Assembly (NCBI GenBank): GCA_903953565.1
Contig: CAJBKE010000005.1
Location: forward strand, 1 to 46,743
From: an uncultured Verrucomicrobiota bacterium
Lineage (GTDB): Bacteria; Verrucomicrobiota; Verrucomicrobiia; Chthoniobacterales; JACTMZ01
Length of the DNA stretch: 46,743 bases
Direction of reading: 5' to 3'
The translations under genes and the position numbers were made by a program. Under the pieces are notes generated by a model. That model made no database searches and was not told the origin of the DNA. It saw nothing but the letters and a program-made list of their open reading frames with translations. Shown piece after piece: positions 8,884 through 19,985 of the stretch (its first letter is position 1; the number at the start of each line of letters is the position of its first letter).

Positions 8884-8918
8884 CAAGTCTCAAACTCAAC
8901 CCTCGTCCTTCTGCCTGA
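8884..8918 (+). repeat. Short dispersed intergenic repeat, copy 2
   Basis: CAAGTCTCAAACTCAACCCT and the following 15 bases match 4814-4848 closely. It lies in the 106-bp divergent gap between ydbH and ileS, where I recognise no clear promoter boxes. Confidence 0.5.
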
Positions 8919-8964
8919 GTGATATTGCCCTCATCCCCGCGTCCGCGTAGTCTCCGCGGTTCGC

Positions 8965-11676
<2,712 letters not shown>

Positions 11677-11696
11677 CGGCGCCGTCCCCGGCGCCG
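11677..11696 (+). repeat. Hairpin repeat at gene 3' end, copy 2
   Basis: A perfect 8-bp stem CGGCGCCG with a TCCC loop starts immediately after the ileS stop. With the preceding TGTAG it shares the word TGTAGCGGCG with 3419-3428. It fills most of the ileS-lspA gap and could act as an attenuator or an RNA-processing hairpin. Confidence 0.65.
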
Positions 11697-11708
11697 GTCG
11701 TTCCCGTC

Positions 11709-12176
11709 ATGACCCCCATCCGCCTCCTCCTCTTCGTAACGCTCCCGCTCGTCGTCCTCGACCAGTTGACCAAGTGGGCCACGCTGGAATTCATCCCCCT
11801 CCACCACGAAATCCCCGTCATCCCCGGCCTCTTCAATCTCGTCCACGTCAACAACACCGGCTCCGCCTTCGGTCTGATGAAAGGCTGGTTCAATTTCCAC
11901 GTTATCTTCGGCGCCATCATGGCCGTGGTTATGTTCGTCCTTCTCTTCCGCAAATCGACCGACAACCTGACACGCTTCGCCGCGGCCCTCATCCTCTCCG
12001 GCATCTTCGGCAACGTGACCGACCGCATCCGCTTCGGCCATGTGGTCGACTTCCTTGATTTCTACGCAGGCCAATACCACTGGCCCGCCTTCAACATCGC
12101 CGACTCCGCCATCGTCATCGCGGTCGGACTTTTTCTCTGGGCATCGTTTCGCGAGGGCCACAAAAAGCCCGCCTGA
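11709..12176 (+). CDS. lspA: Lipoprotein signal peptidase (signal peptidase II)
   Basis: A 155-residue four-helix inner-membrane aspartyl protease that removes signal peptides from prolipoproteins. Conserved boxes are present: DQLTKW near residue 18, NNTGSAFG, GNVTDRIRFGHVVDFLDF with the first catalytic Asp region, and FNIADSAI with the second. ATG at 11709 was chosen because it starts just before the first membrane helix. Its substrates in this window would include the YnbE-YdbL fusion and both GH106-like lipoproteins. Confidence 0.96.
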   Translation: MTPIRLLLFVTLPLVVLDQLTKWATLEFIPLHHEIPVIPGLFNLVHVNNTGSAFGLMKGWFNFHVIFGAIMAVVMFVLLFRKSTDNLTRFAAALILSGIFGNVTDRIRFGHVVDFLDFYAGQYHWPAFNIADSAIVIAVGLFLWASFREGHKKPA

Positions 12177-12194
12177 AGCTGGCTGGCAGAGAGT

Positions 12195-12238
12195 TGGTTG
12201 CGGGCGGAATGTGAACCCGCGCCCCTCAGGTTATGAAA
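12195..12238 (-). pseudogene. Degenerate 3' half of tRNA-fMet (CAU)
   Basis: Read on the minus strand this ends GCCCGCAACCA, preceded by a TTCACAT T-loop with a five-pair stem (GCGGG/TCCGC, one G-U), the variable region and TTCATAACC, the anticodon-side sequence of initiator tRNA. Compared with a typical tRNA-fMet it lacks about two bases of the acceptor strand. The anticodon stem does not pair and the D-arm side is unrecognisable, so it is not functional. Such 3'-half copies are typical scars of integrative elements. Confidence 0.6.
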
Positions 12239-12312
12239 TTTGCGTGGCCGCCACGAAACGGAACAATTCGGCACGGAAGTTGTCACCATTGTCACCGCTT
12301 GCGCGCGTGCTC

Positions 12313-12546
12313 TCAGGCTTCGGATTGACTGAATTCCCAAAAAGCTCGGGGAGTCATGATCGAAGCGCCCTTGAAACTTTCCAAGACAAGCAAGTCTTTG
12401 TCGCCGGTTACAATAGCCTGCGAGTCTCGGGGCAAAACCAAGCCGAGCACCATCAAGTCGTTGGGATCGCGACACGTCTTGGGATTAAGTTTCTCGGGCC
12501 TCACCAGTTCGACGTTCTGCCGACAAGGCGGCCAAATTAGACGGAG
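12313..12546 (-). pseudogene. PIN-domain toxin remnant (C-terminal half)
   Basis: An open frame that ends in TGA at 12313 encodes CRDPNDLMVLGLVLPRDSQA, then IVTGDKDLLVLESFKG and MTPRAFWEF. This is the C-terminal half of a COG1569-type PIN toxin (family pattern CRDPxDxxxLxxA, then IVTGDKDLL and ITPxxFLE). The N-terminal half with the first catalytic acidic residues is missing: upstream the frame runs straight into the 3' end of the DUF1501 gene. No antitoxin gene is recognisable. With the tRNA fragment it accounts for most of the 377-bp gap between lspA and the DUF1501 gene. Confidence 0.7.
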
Positions 12547-12553
12547 AGCGCGA

Positions 12554-13837
12554 TTACCCGCGCAGCAAAGGCAATCTGCCGAAGTTCCGGCCCAGAACCG
12601 GGGCGGACGGGGTTTTCAGCCACTGCTCGAGCAGCGTGGCATAGACGCTGCGAAAATCGGTGTGGTGCACGAGGTCGCCGCGTTCGAGCTTGCTCAGGCT
12701 GGGATGCTTGCCGAGGAGGCCTCCCTTGAGCGCGCCGCCGAAGAGGAAGAGCGGGGCGGCGGCGCCGTGGTCGGTGCCGCCGCTGGCATTCTGCGCAACG
12801 CGACGGCCGAATTCGCTGAAGGTCAGCAGCATGACGCGGTCGAAATTTCCCTGCGCTTTCATGTCGCGGCAGAACGCGCCGACCGCCTGGTCGAAGACGG
12901 ACAGTTGCCGGTCGTGCGCACCCGCTTGGTTGGCGTGCGTGTCGAAACCGCCGAGCGAAACATAATAAACGCGCGAAGGCATGCCGCCGCCGATCAAGCG
13001 CGCGACCAGTTGCAAGCGACGTCCCAGGTCGGTGGCGGGATAGTCGGCCCCGCGATGGGATTTGCGGAGGATGTCCTGCACTTTGGAGGAGGAAGCCACG
13101 GCGTCGAGCGCGGTGCGCTGCAGGAAATCGGCCACGTTCACATCGGGATCGGATGCGCCGAAGAGCATGTCGATAGAACCACCGGCGGGGGCGGACGCAT
13201 CGTCGTCTGTTTCCATTGGCGCGGGATTCATGCCGTCTTGGAACTGGTAGTCTTGTGGCGCACCGATGGCGACGGACTTGCCTGACTCAGACCGCAGCGC
13301 TTGCGGCACTTGGTCGCCGATGGCGATGCCCGCGCTGGGGTCTTCGCCCGCGCAGGCTGCATCGCAGTAACGGCCGAGCCAGCCGTAGGCCTCGTTCTTG
13401 TCTGCATCGCTCGCCGTGTGCCAGATCTCGGTGGCGCGGAAATGCGAACGGTTTGGATTGGGATAGCCGACACCCTGCACAATGGAGGCCTGCCCCTCAC
13501 CCAACAGTGCGCCGAGGTTTTCCAGCGACGGATGCAGTCCGCAATAGTCGTCGAGCCGGCGGACTTTGTCCGCGGGGATGGCCAGACCGGGCCGGGCTTT
13601 GAAGTAGGCATCGTCGGCAAACGGTATGACCGTATTGAGACCGTCGTTGCCGCCCGCGAGTTGCATGACGACCAAGATGGTATCGTCCCGGCCGGTGACC
13701 GGCGTGAAACTCGAGGCGGCCACGCCGTCGAGGGCGGCAAAGGTGCGGTTGACGAAGGACGGCACAGTCGGCGCGATGGCGCCGCCGAGAATGACGGTGC
13801 GCAGGAATTTGCGGCGGGTGAAGAACGGGTCGGTCAT
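12554..13837 (-). CDS. DUF1501 protein, Tat-exported
   Basis: A 427-residue protein with a twin-arginine signal (TRRKFLRTVILGGAIA, residues 7-22), so exported folded. The DUF1501 domain, distantly related to the alkaline phosphatase/sulfatase fold, is seen in LVVMQLAGGNDGLNTVIPF, GLHPSLENL, RSHFRATEIWHT, GFDTHANQAGAHD and TFSEFGRRV. DUF1501 genes sit with DUF1800 genes throughout Planctomycetota and Verrucomicrobiota. Their biochemical role is unknown. It starts two bases after the DUF1800 stop. Confidence 0.93.
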   Translation of the reverse strand: MTDPFFTRRKFLRTVILGGAIAPTVPSFVNRTFAALDGVAASSFTPVTGRDDTILVVMQLAGGNDGLNTVIPFADDAYFKARPGLAIPADKVRRLDDYCGLHPSLENLGALLGEGQASIVQGVGYPNPNRSHFRATEIWHTASDADKNEAYGWLGRYCDAACAGEDPSAGIAIGDQVPQALRSESGKSVAIGAPQDYQFQDGMNPAPMETDDDASAPAGGSIDMLFGASDPDVNVADFLQRTALDAVASSSKVQDILRKSHRGADYPATDLGRRLQLVARLIGGGMPSRVYYVSLGGFDTHANQAGAHDRQLSVFDQAVGAFCRDMKAQGNFDRVMLLTFSEFGRRVAQNASGGTDHGAAAPLFLFGGALKGGLLGKHPSLSKLERGDLVHHTDFRSVYATLLEQWLKTPSAPVLGRNFGRLPLLRG

Positions 13838-13839
13838 GG

Positions 13840-15255
13840 TCAGCAGAGGTTGTATTCGGGACAGCCGAGCAGAACGACCGAGGCCTCGCGCACCGTGTCG
13901 TCACCGCAGGGGAAATCGCTTTCTTCCAAGACCGCCTCCAATCGCTTTCGCGTAGCCGGTCCGGCGGGCGCGGCGAGGAAGACTTTCTCCAAACGCTCTG
14001 CCAGCGTCCCCGTGTCGAAGCGCGTTTCCGGCGGGGCCACGGCGGCCCAAGCGGCCGCGTCGAGCGATTCCGCCTCCACGGGCAACGGGGGCGCGGCCAC
14101 GGTGAACAAAAGCGCAGTGTTGCTCCGCCGGATCAATGTCGCGCTGTTGATCCACGACGTGCCGCCGTCCCAGCCCTTCACGCTCGGCGGCATGAAGAGG
14201 TTTTGTCCGAGTTCCGCGGACAGCGGCAGAGCCACGCCGGGCGGCAGAAGCTGGCGGCGAGTTTCGCGTGCCGCCTGTACCATCCACTGCGCCGGGCTCT
14301 TGATTTGCTTGGCCATAGCTCTCGGAGAGTAAAATTCCGGCCGGGTGAAAATCATCCGCAACAACTCGCCGGTGTGCAGATCGTTTTTCCGGAAATGCGC
14401 GGCCAGCGATTTGATCAACTCCGGGTGCGGCTGAGGATAGGCGTAAAACTCCCACAACTTGGTCGCGAGGAACTCGGCGCAGTGCGGCTGCGAGCAAATG
14501 ATATCCACCGCGTCCTCCGCGCCGAACTTGCCGGATTTGCCGAAGAGCGTTTTTCGTCCGTTATCGTGGCGCCGAGGAACGAGCATGCTGTCGCCGTTCT
14601 CCGGATTGACCACCCATCCGGTGAAGCACCGCGCCGCCTCGCGGATGTCTCTCTCCGTGTAATGCCCCTCGCCGAGGGTAAAAAGCTCGAGAATCTCGCG
14701 GGCGAAGTTCTCGTTCGGTGCCTTGCCTTGGCTCTGTCTCCCGTCGAGCCAGACCAACATGGCCGGATCCCGCACCATGGCGGCGCAAAGTTTGCGGAAC
14801 GGCCCGGCGCCGAAACGGCGGAAGGTTTCATTCTGGCCAAGCATGAGGTGATTGAACCGAACCTTCGTCTGGCTCGTGGCAAAATGGCCGTGCCAGAAAA
14901 GAGTCAATTTTTCGCGCACCCCCGCGTCCCCGGCCCGCATGCACTCGAGCCACCAGGTCCGCATAGCATCGAATGTTTCCTTCATCGCCCGGGTGTAGGC
15001 CCGGAATTCCAGCCGGGCCGCTTCGTCGCTCCGCACCGCACGCGTCAGTTCGCGCCGCCGACGTCCCTCCGCCGGATCGGTCGCCGGCGGCGAGGGCAGA
15101 CTGCGGCCGTCGTCCGCCAGCAAGCGATCCACTGCAACTTCCAACCCCGCCGCCGCCAGAACCTCCGCGTCCTCCGGCGTGCCTCCGAAACCCGCCCGGC
15201 GCAGCAAATGCGCCGCAGCGTCGGAATTCCATAGGATCTCGTCAGGGGAAGACAT
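13840..15255 (-). CDS. DUF1800 protein
   Basis: A 471-residue protein of the DUF1800 family: AAHLLRRAGFGGTPED near the N-terminus, LTLFWHGHFATSQTKV, then NENFAREILELFTLGEGHYT, ARCFTGW and SPAQWMVQAAR. No signal peptide is seen with the ATG at 15255; an in-frame start further upstream is possible but adds unrelated residues. Family function is unknown. It forms a two-gene operon with the DUF1501 gene downstream and is divergent from the solenoid-protein gene. Confidence 0.92.
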   Translation of the reverse strand: MSSPDEILWNSDAAAHLLRRAGFGGTPEDAEVLAAAGLEVAVDRLLADDGRSLPSPPATDPAEGRRRRELTRAVRSDEAARLEFRAYTRAMKETFDAMRTWWLECMRAGDAGVREKLTLFWHGHFATSQTKVRFNHLMLGQNETFRRFGAGPFRKLCAAMVRDPAMLVWLDGRQSQGKAPNENFAREILELFTLGEGHYTERDIREAARCFTGWVVNPENGDSMLVPRRHDNGRKTLFGKSGKFGAEDAVDIICSQPHCAEFLATKLWEFYAYPQPHPELIKSLAAHFRKNDLHTGELLRMIFTRPEFYSPRAMAKQIKSPAQWMVQAARETRRQLLPPGVALPLSAELGQNLFMPPSVKGWDGGTSWINSATLIRRSNTALLFTVAAPPLPVEAESLDAAAWAAVAPPETRFDTGTLAERLEKVFLAAPAGPATRKRLEAVLEESDFPCGDDTVREASVVLLGCPEYNLC

Positions 15256-15384
15256 CGCAGCCCAGAATTCTAACCCCGTAGTCACCGCGCCGTTGCGAAA
15301 AAAAACGAGACTTCCGGGCAACCATTGCACCGCAGAGGGGTTTCATCACTTGGTCCTTAGGGCCGATAAGTGCACAGTAAAGCA

Positions 15385-16773
15385 ATGATTTCACGCCCCC
15401 TGCTTCTTTCCGTTCTGGTCTTGGTCGGGGCCGGCCTTGTCTTGGCTGCCGCGACGTTCTGGACTGGTAGAGAACCTGATCCGGCCCCAACCGCCGCGGT
15501 CCCCGCGACGGCGAGTGACTTTTTGCCGGACGGTGGCCACCTTGCCTTGGCCGAGATCCGCGCCACCGACATCGCCGAGGAAGAGCCCGCATCGCCGACC
15601 GGCGCCGAGACCACGCGCCGGAAACCGGCACTCACCATGGCCCAAGTAATGGAAGGCCTGCGCGCCCTCGACGACGCACCACCGGGCGCCGACACCGAGC
15701 GACGCGAACGGGAATTCCTCGATCGTTGGTCGCGACTCGATCCGGCCGGCGCCGCGGCTTATGCCATGGACATTTTCCGCCAAGGCGGCGACGAACGGTT
15801 ATTGCGCCGCGCCGCCGAAGCCTATGCGCGCCAAGACCCCGCCGGCGCCTCGGCTTGGGCTGCGTCGCTCAACTCACCGATGGCCCGCGAGACCGCCCTG
15901 CGGGAAATCTACCGCACCTGGGCCTCGTCCGATCCTGCAGCCGCCGCAGCCTCCATCTCCTCCCTGCCCGTCGGCTCTGCCCGCACTCTCGCCGCGAGTT
16001 TGGTCGGCACTCGTCTGGCTGGCAGCGATCTTTCCTCCGCCTTGCAATGGGTCGGACAATTGGACGGCGCCGTGCAATCCGCCGCGATACGTAGCGTGAT
16101 CTCGCAATGGGCGGGGACAGACCCCTCCGCGGCAGCCCGCTGGCTTACGCAGCAAAACTCTCCCCACCTGCGCCATGAAGGATTGCGCGTGCTGGCCGAG
16201 GGTTGGGCCGGCCGCGACCCAGCAGCTGCGATGGCCTACGCCCAGAGCATCGCGCAGCCCGGATTACGCGAAACGTTCATGGAATCCGCCCTGCAGCGCT
16301 ACACCCGTAACGACCCGCTTGCCGCCGCAGCCTGGCTGGCCAAGCCCGAGGCCGCGCCTTATCTAAGTCAAGGGGTCAACCGCGTCGGTTCGCAGTGGGC
16401 CGGCTTCGACCCCGCCGCCGCAGCCCAGTGGGCCGCATCGATCCCGGACAACGGACTGCGCAACCGTGCATTGGCATCCGTCGCACGCACGTGGACCACT
16501 TCGTCACCCGCCGAAGCCTCGGCCTGGATCGGATCCCTCGCCGACCCCGGCGCGCGCAACGCGGCCACCGCGGCCTTCAGCTCAACGCTGGCCCGCACCG
16601 ACCCCGCGTCCGCCGCGCAGTGGGCGACCTCCATCACCGACAACGGCGCCCGCGGACGCACCATCAGTCAAGTCGTCAGCGAATGGAAAAAATCCGACTC
16701 ACCCGCCGCCATCGCCTTCGTGCAAAGCACGCCCACCATCGACAACAACCTGCGGAAGCGCCTGCTCCGCTGA
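15385..16773 (+). CDS. Membrane-anchored alpha-solenoid repeat protein, function unknown
   Basis: A 462-residue protein. ATG at 15385 precedes a single hydrophobic segment (residues 5-25), after which the protein would be periplasmic. From Trp115 to the end it consists of about eleven tandem 31-33-residue repeats. The pattern is [W/Y]-A-x-x-D-P-x-x-A-x-x-W ... R-x-x-A-[L/I]-x-x-[V/A], for example WAGTDPSAAARWL, WAGRDPAAAMAYA and WAGFDPAAAAQWA. Each repeat would make a helical hairpin, giving a Sel1/TPR-like superhelix. Such folds act as scaffolds; no catalytic motif is visible. A GTG at 15370 is an alternative start. Confidence 0.75.
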   Translation: MISRPLLLSVLVLVGAGLVLAAATFWTGREPDPAPTAAVPATASDFLPDGGHLALAEIRATDIAEEEPASPTGAETTRRKPALTMAQVMEGLRALDDAPPGADTERREREFLDRWSRLDPAGAAAYAMDIFRQGGDERLLRRAAEAYARQDPAGASAWAASLNSPMARETALREIYRTWASSDPAAAAASISSLPVGSARTLAASLVGTRLAGSDLSSALQWVGQLDGAVQSAAIRSVISQWAGTDPSAAARWLTQQNSPHLRHEGLRVLAEGWAGRDPAAAMAYAQSIAQPGLRETFMESALQRYTRNDPLAAAAWLAKPEAAPYLSQGVNRVGSQWAGFDPAAAAQWAASIPDNGLRNRALASVARTWTTSSPAEASAWIGSLADPGARNAATAAFSSTLARTDPASAAQWATSITDNGARGRTISQVVSEWKKSDSPAAIAFVQSTPTIDNNLRKRLLR

Positions 16774-16847
16774 CCCGTGCGCTTGATTTTTGTGTTGTTT
16801 CGATGGCCGCCGCATTGCGTTGTCTTCACCTCCCGCATGGGGCCAGA

Positions 16848-17945
16848 ATGAAGGGCTTTCCCCTGCCCGATGTGATGACTGCACCCGCCCGCTCTCTCCG
16901 CCGCCTCGCCATGGTCGTCGCGCTCCTCGGCGCGTCCGGATGTGGCGAACAAAACGCGTCTCCGGAACGCGATATTCCCACCGCGCAAGCCGAGCGGCGC
17001 GACATCCGCGAGGAAATCCGGCTCAGCGGCGACGTCGCCCCGGCTTTCCAGGTCGAGATCAAACCGGAAGTCGGCGGCAAACTGCGCGAGGCCCATGCCT
17101 CGACCGGACAGGTAGTGAAACAGGGCGACCTCCTCTTTGTCATAGACGACAGCGACCTGCAAATCGAGCGCGCTTCGGCCCAGGTCGAGATCGACGGCGC
17201 CCGGGTCTCGGTGGAAAAGCTGGCCGGCAACCTCGGCCGCGCCCGCGAGTTGTTCGAGGCCAAACTGATCAGCAAGGAAGTCTACGAGAACCTCGATGCC
17301 GATCACCGCTTGGCCGAGAACGCCCTGCAGCGCGCCCAGCGCCGCCTCGAAACCGTCGACGACCGCATCGCCAAAACCCGCGTGCCCGCCCCGGCCGACG
17401 GCACCATTCTGTCCGTGCCCGTCATCGCCGGGCAGGTCGTCGTGCCCGCGGTCAGTGTCAACGCGGGCACCACCCTCGCCACCCTCGCCGACATCTCCAG
17501 CCTCATCGTCGACGCGCACGTCAACCAACTCGACATCGGCAAGGTGAACCTCGGCGACAGTCTCGAAGTCCTCGGCGGCGCCGATGATGCCATCAGCAGC
17601 ATGGCGAAAATCACCTTCATCGCCCCGCTGGCCACGACGAAAAACAACGTCAAAGGCTTCACCGTGCAGGCCGTCCTCGGCGGCGACACCTCGGCTTTCC
17701 GCCCCGGCATGACCGTGGCCATCCGCCTCCCGCTGGCCACCGCGGCCGATGCGGTCTCCGTGCCGCTCGGCGCCGTCTTCGAAACCCGCCAAGGCCGCGT
17801 CGTCTATGTCCCCCGCGCCGACGGCACCGCCGAACCACGGCCTGTCGAAGTCGGGGCGACCGACCTCTTCCACGCCGAAATCCGCTCCGGACTGCAGGAA
17901 GGTGAGCGCGTGCTACTGCAAAGGCCCGATGACCGCGATTCCTGA
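16848..17945 (+). CDS. Efflux periplasmic adaptor (membrane fusion protein, MacA-like)
   Basis: A 365-residue MFP. A signal with possible lipobox GASGC (Cys at about 33) is followed by the first biotinyl-lipoyl half (IKPEVGGKLREAHASTGQVV), a helical hairpin (ASAQVEIDGARVSVEKLAGN and on), the second lipoyl half (VPAPADGTILSVPV) and a beta-barrel domain (FRPGMTVAIRLPL). It would link the inner-membrane ABC permease to the outer-membrane channel encoded downstream. ATG at 16875 is an alternative start. It overlaps the ATPase gene by 17 bases. Confidence 0.9.
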   Translation: MKGFPLPDVMTAPARSLRRLAMVVALLGASGCGEQNASPERDIPTAQAERRDIREEIRLSGDVAPAFQVEIKPEVGGKLREAHASTGQVVKQGDLLFVIDDSDLQIERASAQVEIDGARVSVEKLAGNLGRARELFEAKLISKEVYENLDADHRLAENALQRAQRRLETVDDRIAKTRVPAPADGTILSVPVIAGQVVVPAVSVNAGTTLATLADISSLIVDAHVNQLDIGKVNLGDSLEVLGGADDAISSMAKITFIAPLATTKNNVKGFTVQAVLGGDTSAFRPGMTVAIRLPLATAADAVSVPLGAVFETRQGRVVYVPRADGTAEPRPVEVGATDLFHAEIRSGLQEGERVLLQRPDDRDS

Positions 17946-18630
17946 CACGCCGGCGGCCGTCGACCTGCGCGACGTGCGCAAAATCTACGGCACCGGACCC
18001 GACCCCGTGGCAGCCCTCGACGGCGTGAACCTGCGCATCGATCCCGGCGAATTCGTCGCCATCACCGGCACCAGTGGCAGCGGCAAATCCACGCTCATGC
18101 ACCTCGTCGGCTGCCTCGACACACCCACTTCGGGACATGTCAGTGTGGCCGGCGAGGACATCAGCACGGCCGGATCCGACCGCCTCGCCCGGCTGCGCAA
18201 CCGCAGCATAGGCTTCGTCTTTCAAGCCTTCAACCTGCTCCCGCGCCTCGACGTGCAGCGCAACATCGAACTGCCCCTCGTCTACGCCGGCGTCTCCGCC
18301 GCCGAACGCTCCCGCCGCGCCGCCGCCGCCGCCGCGAAGGTCAACCTGACCGACCGCCTGACCCACCGCCCCTCCGAATTGAGCGGCGGACAATGCCAGC
18401 GCGTCGCCGTGGCCCGCGCACTGGTCAACGATCCCGCCCTCATCCTTGCCGACGAACCCACCGGCAACCTCGACTCGGCCAACGGCGCCGACGTGCTCCG
18501 CTTGCTCGCTTCGCTCCATGCCGCCGGCCGCACCATCGTCCTCGTCACCCACGACCCCGCAGTGGCCGCGCGCGCCGCCCGCATCGTGGAATTGCGCGAC
18601 GGACGTATCATAAAGGATGCGAAGACATGA
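17929..18630 (+). CDS. MacB-type ABC exporter ATPase
   Basis: A 233-residue ATPase of the LolD/MacB group. Walker A is GTSGSGKS at 47-54, Q-loop FVFQAFNLLPR at 97-107, signature LSGGQCQR at 151-158 and Walker B LILADEPTGNLDS at 171-183. The FVFQxFNLLP and ADEPTGNLDS variants are characteristic of lipoprotein and macrolide-type exporters. It is encoded between its adaptor and its permease, overlapping both, so the subunits should be made together. Confidence 0.95.
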   Translation: MTAIPDTPAAVDLRDVRKIYGTGPDPVAALDGVNLRIDPGEFVAITGTSGSGKSTLMHLVGCLDTPTSGHVSVAGEDISTAGSDRLARLRNRSIGFVFQAFNLLPRLDVQRNIELPLVYAGVSAAERSRRAAAAAAKVNLTDRLTHRPSELSGGQCQRVAVARALVNDPALILADEPTGNLDSANGADVLRLLASLHAAGRTIVLVTHDPAVAARAARIVELRDGRIIKDAKT

Positions 18631-19979
18631 GTTGGCTCTCCGGACTCCTCATCGGCCTGCAGGAAATCCGCGAACACAAGTTTCGCAGTTTTCTGACCAT
18701 GCTCGGCGTCATTCTGGGCGTAGCCAGCCTGCTCGCCATGTTCGCACTCACTGCCGGCATCGCCGCCGGTTGGCGCAGCACCATGCAGCAAATCGGGGGA
18801 CTCGAGCGTGTCGGGATCAACGACAAACAAGTGTCGCTCGAATTCGCCGACCTCGCGGCCCTTTCGCCCGGACGCACCCTCGCCGATGCCGAGGCCCTGC
18901 GCGGCATCCCGCACCTTGTCTCGCATATCGCTCCGGAAATGCAGGTCGGCGCAACGATTTCCGCGCCGGACGGCGCGACGGTCAGCGCCCGCGTTACCGG
19001 GACTTGGCCGGACAACTTCACCGTCTCGCAGCACGAGATGGCCGCCGGTCGTTTCCTCACCGACCTCGACCTCGAACGCGGGGCGCGCGTCGTGATCCTC
19101 GGCGATGCGAAGGTCGCGGAACTCTGGCCCGACGAATACGGGACGGACGCTGATTTTCTCGGACGCACCATCACGATCAACGGACGACCTTTCGCCGTGG
19201 CCGGCATCCTCGCCCGCTACGAACGCGAGCAGGATCGTCGGCGGCGGCAGGCGTTGGCCAGGGGGGACAAACCGCCGGCGGGCCAGGCCATGGGAGGGCG
19301 GGGCCCCGTCGGGAGCGGACGCCGAGACATGTTCAGTTGGAAAAACGAATCGGTCATCGTCCCCCTCAGCACGCTTTACCACGAATTCCGCTCCGGCCAG
19401 AAGGACACCCCCCCGCTGGCCATGGCCAAACTCGACCAGCTGAATTTCCGCGTGCGCGATCTGTCCCGTTTCGACGAGACGCTGCGCGAGGTGCAGAATC
19501 TTCTGAAGGGCACGCGGCGCGGAGTGGACGACTATGACTTCGACACGCGCGAGGATTGGTTCGAACGCATGGAAACCAGTTTGCGTTCCACCCAACTGAG
19601 CGGCGGACTCATCGCCGGGATCAGCCTTCTGGTCGGCGGCATCGGCATCGCCAACATCATGCTAGCCAGCATCGCCCAACGCGTGCGCGAACTCGGCGTG
19701 CGCCTTGCCGTCGGCGCCCGCCGCCGGGATGTCTTCCTCCAGATCCTGGCGGAAAGCACCGTCATCGGAATCATCGGCGGACTCCTCGGTCTGGGCGCCG
19801 GCGTGCTCCTCCTCGCATTGCTCGAACGCCTCGCCCCGCTGGAAAGCCCACCGGTCATCGAACCCTCCGCCATCCTCATCAGCGTCGGCTTCGCCAGCGC
19901 CGTCGGCGTCCTTAGCGGCCTCTATCCCGCGTGGCGCGCCTCGCGTCTCGATCCCATCGCTGCGCTGCGTTACGAATAA
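18627..19979 (+). CDS. MacB/FtsX-type ABC exporter permease
   Basis: A 450-residue permease whose ATG overlaps the ATPase stop (ATGA). One N-terminal membrane helix (about 22-47, FLTMLGVILGVASLLAMFAL) is followed by a periplasmic MacB_PCD domain of roughly 270 residues. A C-terminal FtsX domain has three helices (SLLVGGIGIANIMLASIAQR, IIGGLLGLGAGVLLLALL and SVGFASAVGVLSGLYPAW). The ends RVRELGVRLAVGARRRDV and PAWRASRLDPIAALRYE are family hallmarks. MacB-type transporters extrude periplasmic substrates through a TolC partner by mechanotransmission; the substrate here is not predictable. Confidence 0.95.
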   Translation: MSWLSGLLIGLQEIREHKFRSFLTMLGVILGVASLLAMFALTAGIAAGWRSTMQQIGGLERVGINDKQVSLEFADLAALSPGRTLADAEALRGIPHLVSHIAPEMQVGATISAPDGATVSARVTGTWPDNFTVSQHEMAAGRFLTDLDLERGARVVILGDAKVAELWPDEYGTDADFLGRTITINGRPFAVAGILARYEREQDRRRRQALARGDKPPAGQAMGGRGPVGSGRRDMFSWKNESVIVPLSTLYHEFRSGQKDTPPLAMAKLDQLNFRVRDLSRFDETLREVQNLLKGTRRGVDDYDFDTREDWFERMETSLRSTQLSGGLIAGISLLVGGIGIANIMLASIAQRVRELGVRLAVGARRRDVFLQILAESTVIGIIGGLLGLGAGVLLLALLERLAPLESPPVIEPSAILISVGFASAVGVLSGLYPAWRASRLDPIAALRYE

Positions 19980-19985
19980 CTGGTC

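Noticed and set aside
12195-12270. Intact tRNA gene
   Set aside because: The anticodon stem does not pair, the acceptor strand is about two bases short and no D-arm is recognisable; only a 3'-half remnant is supported.
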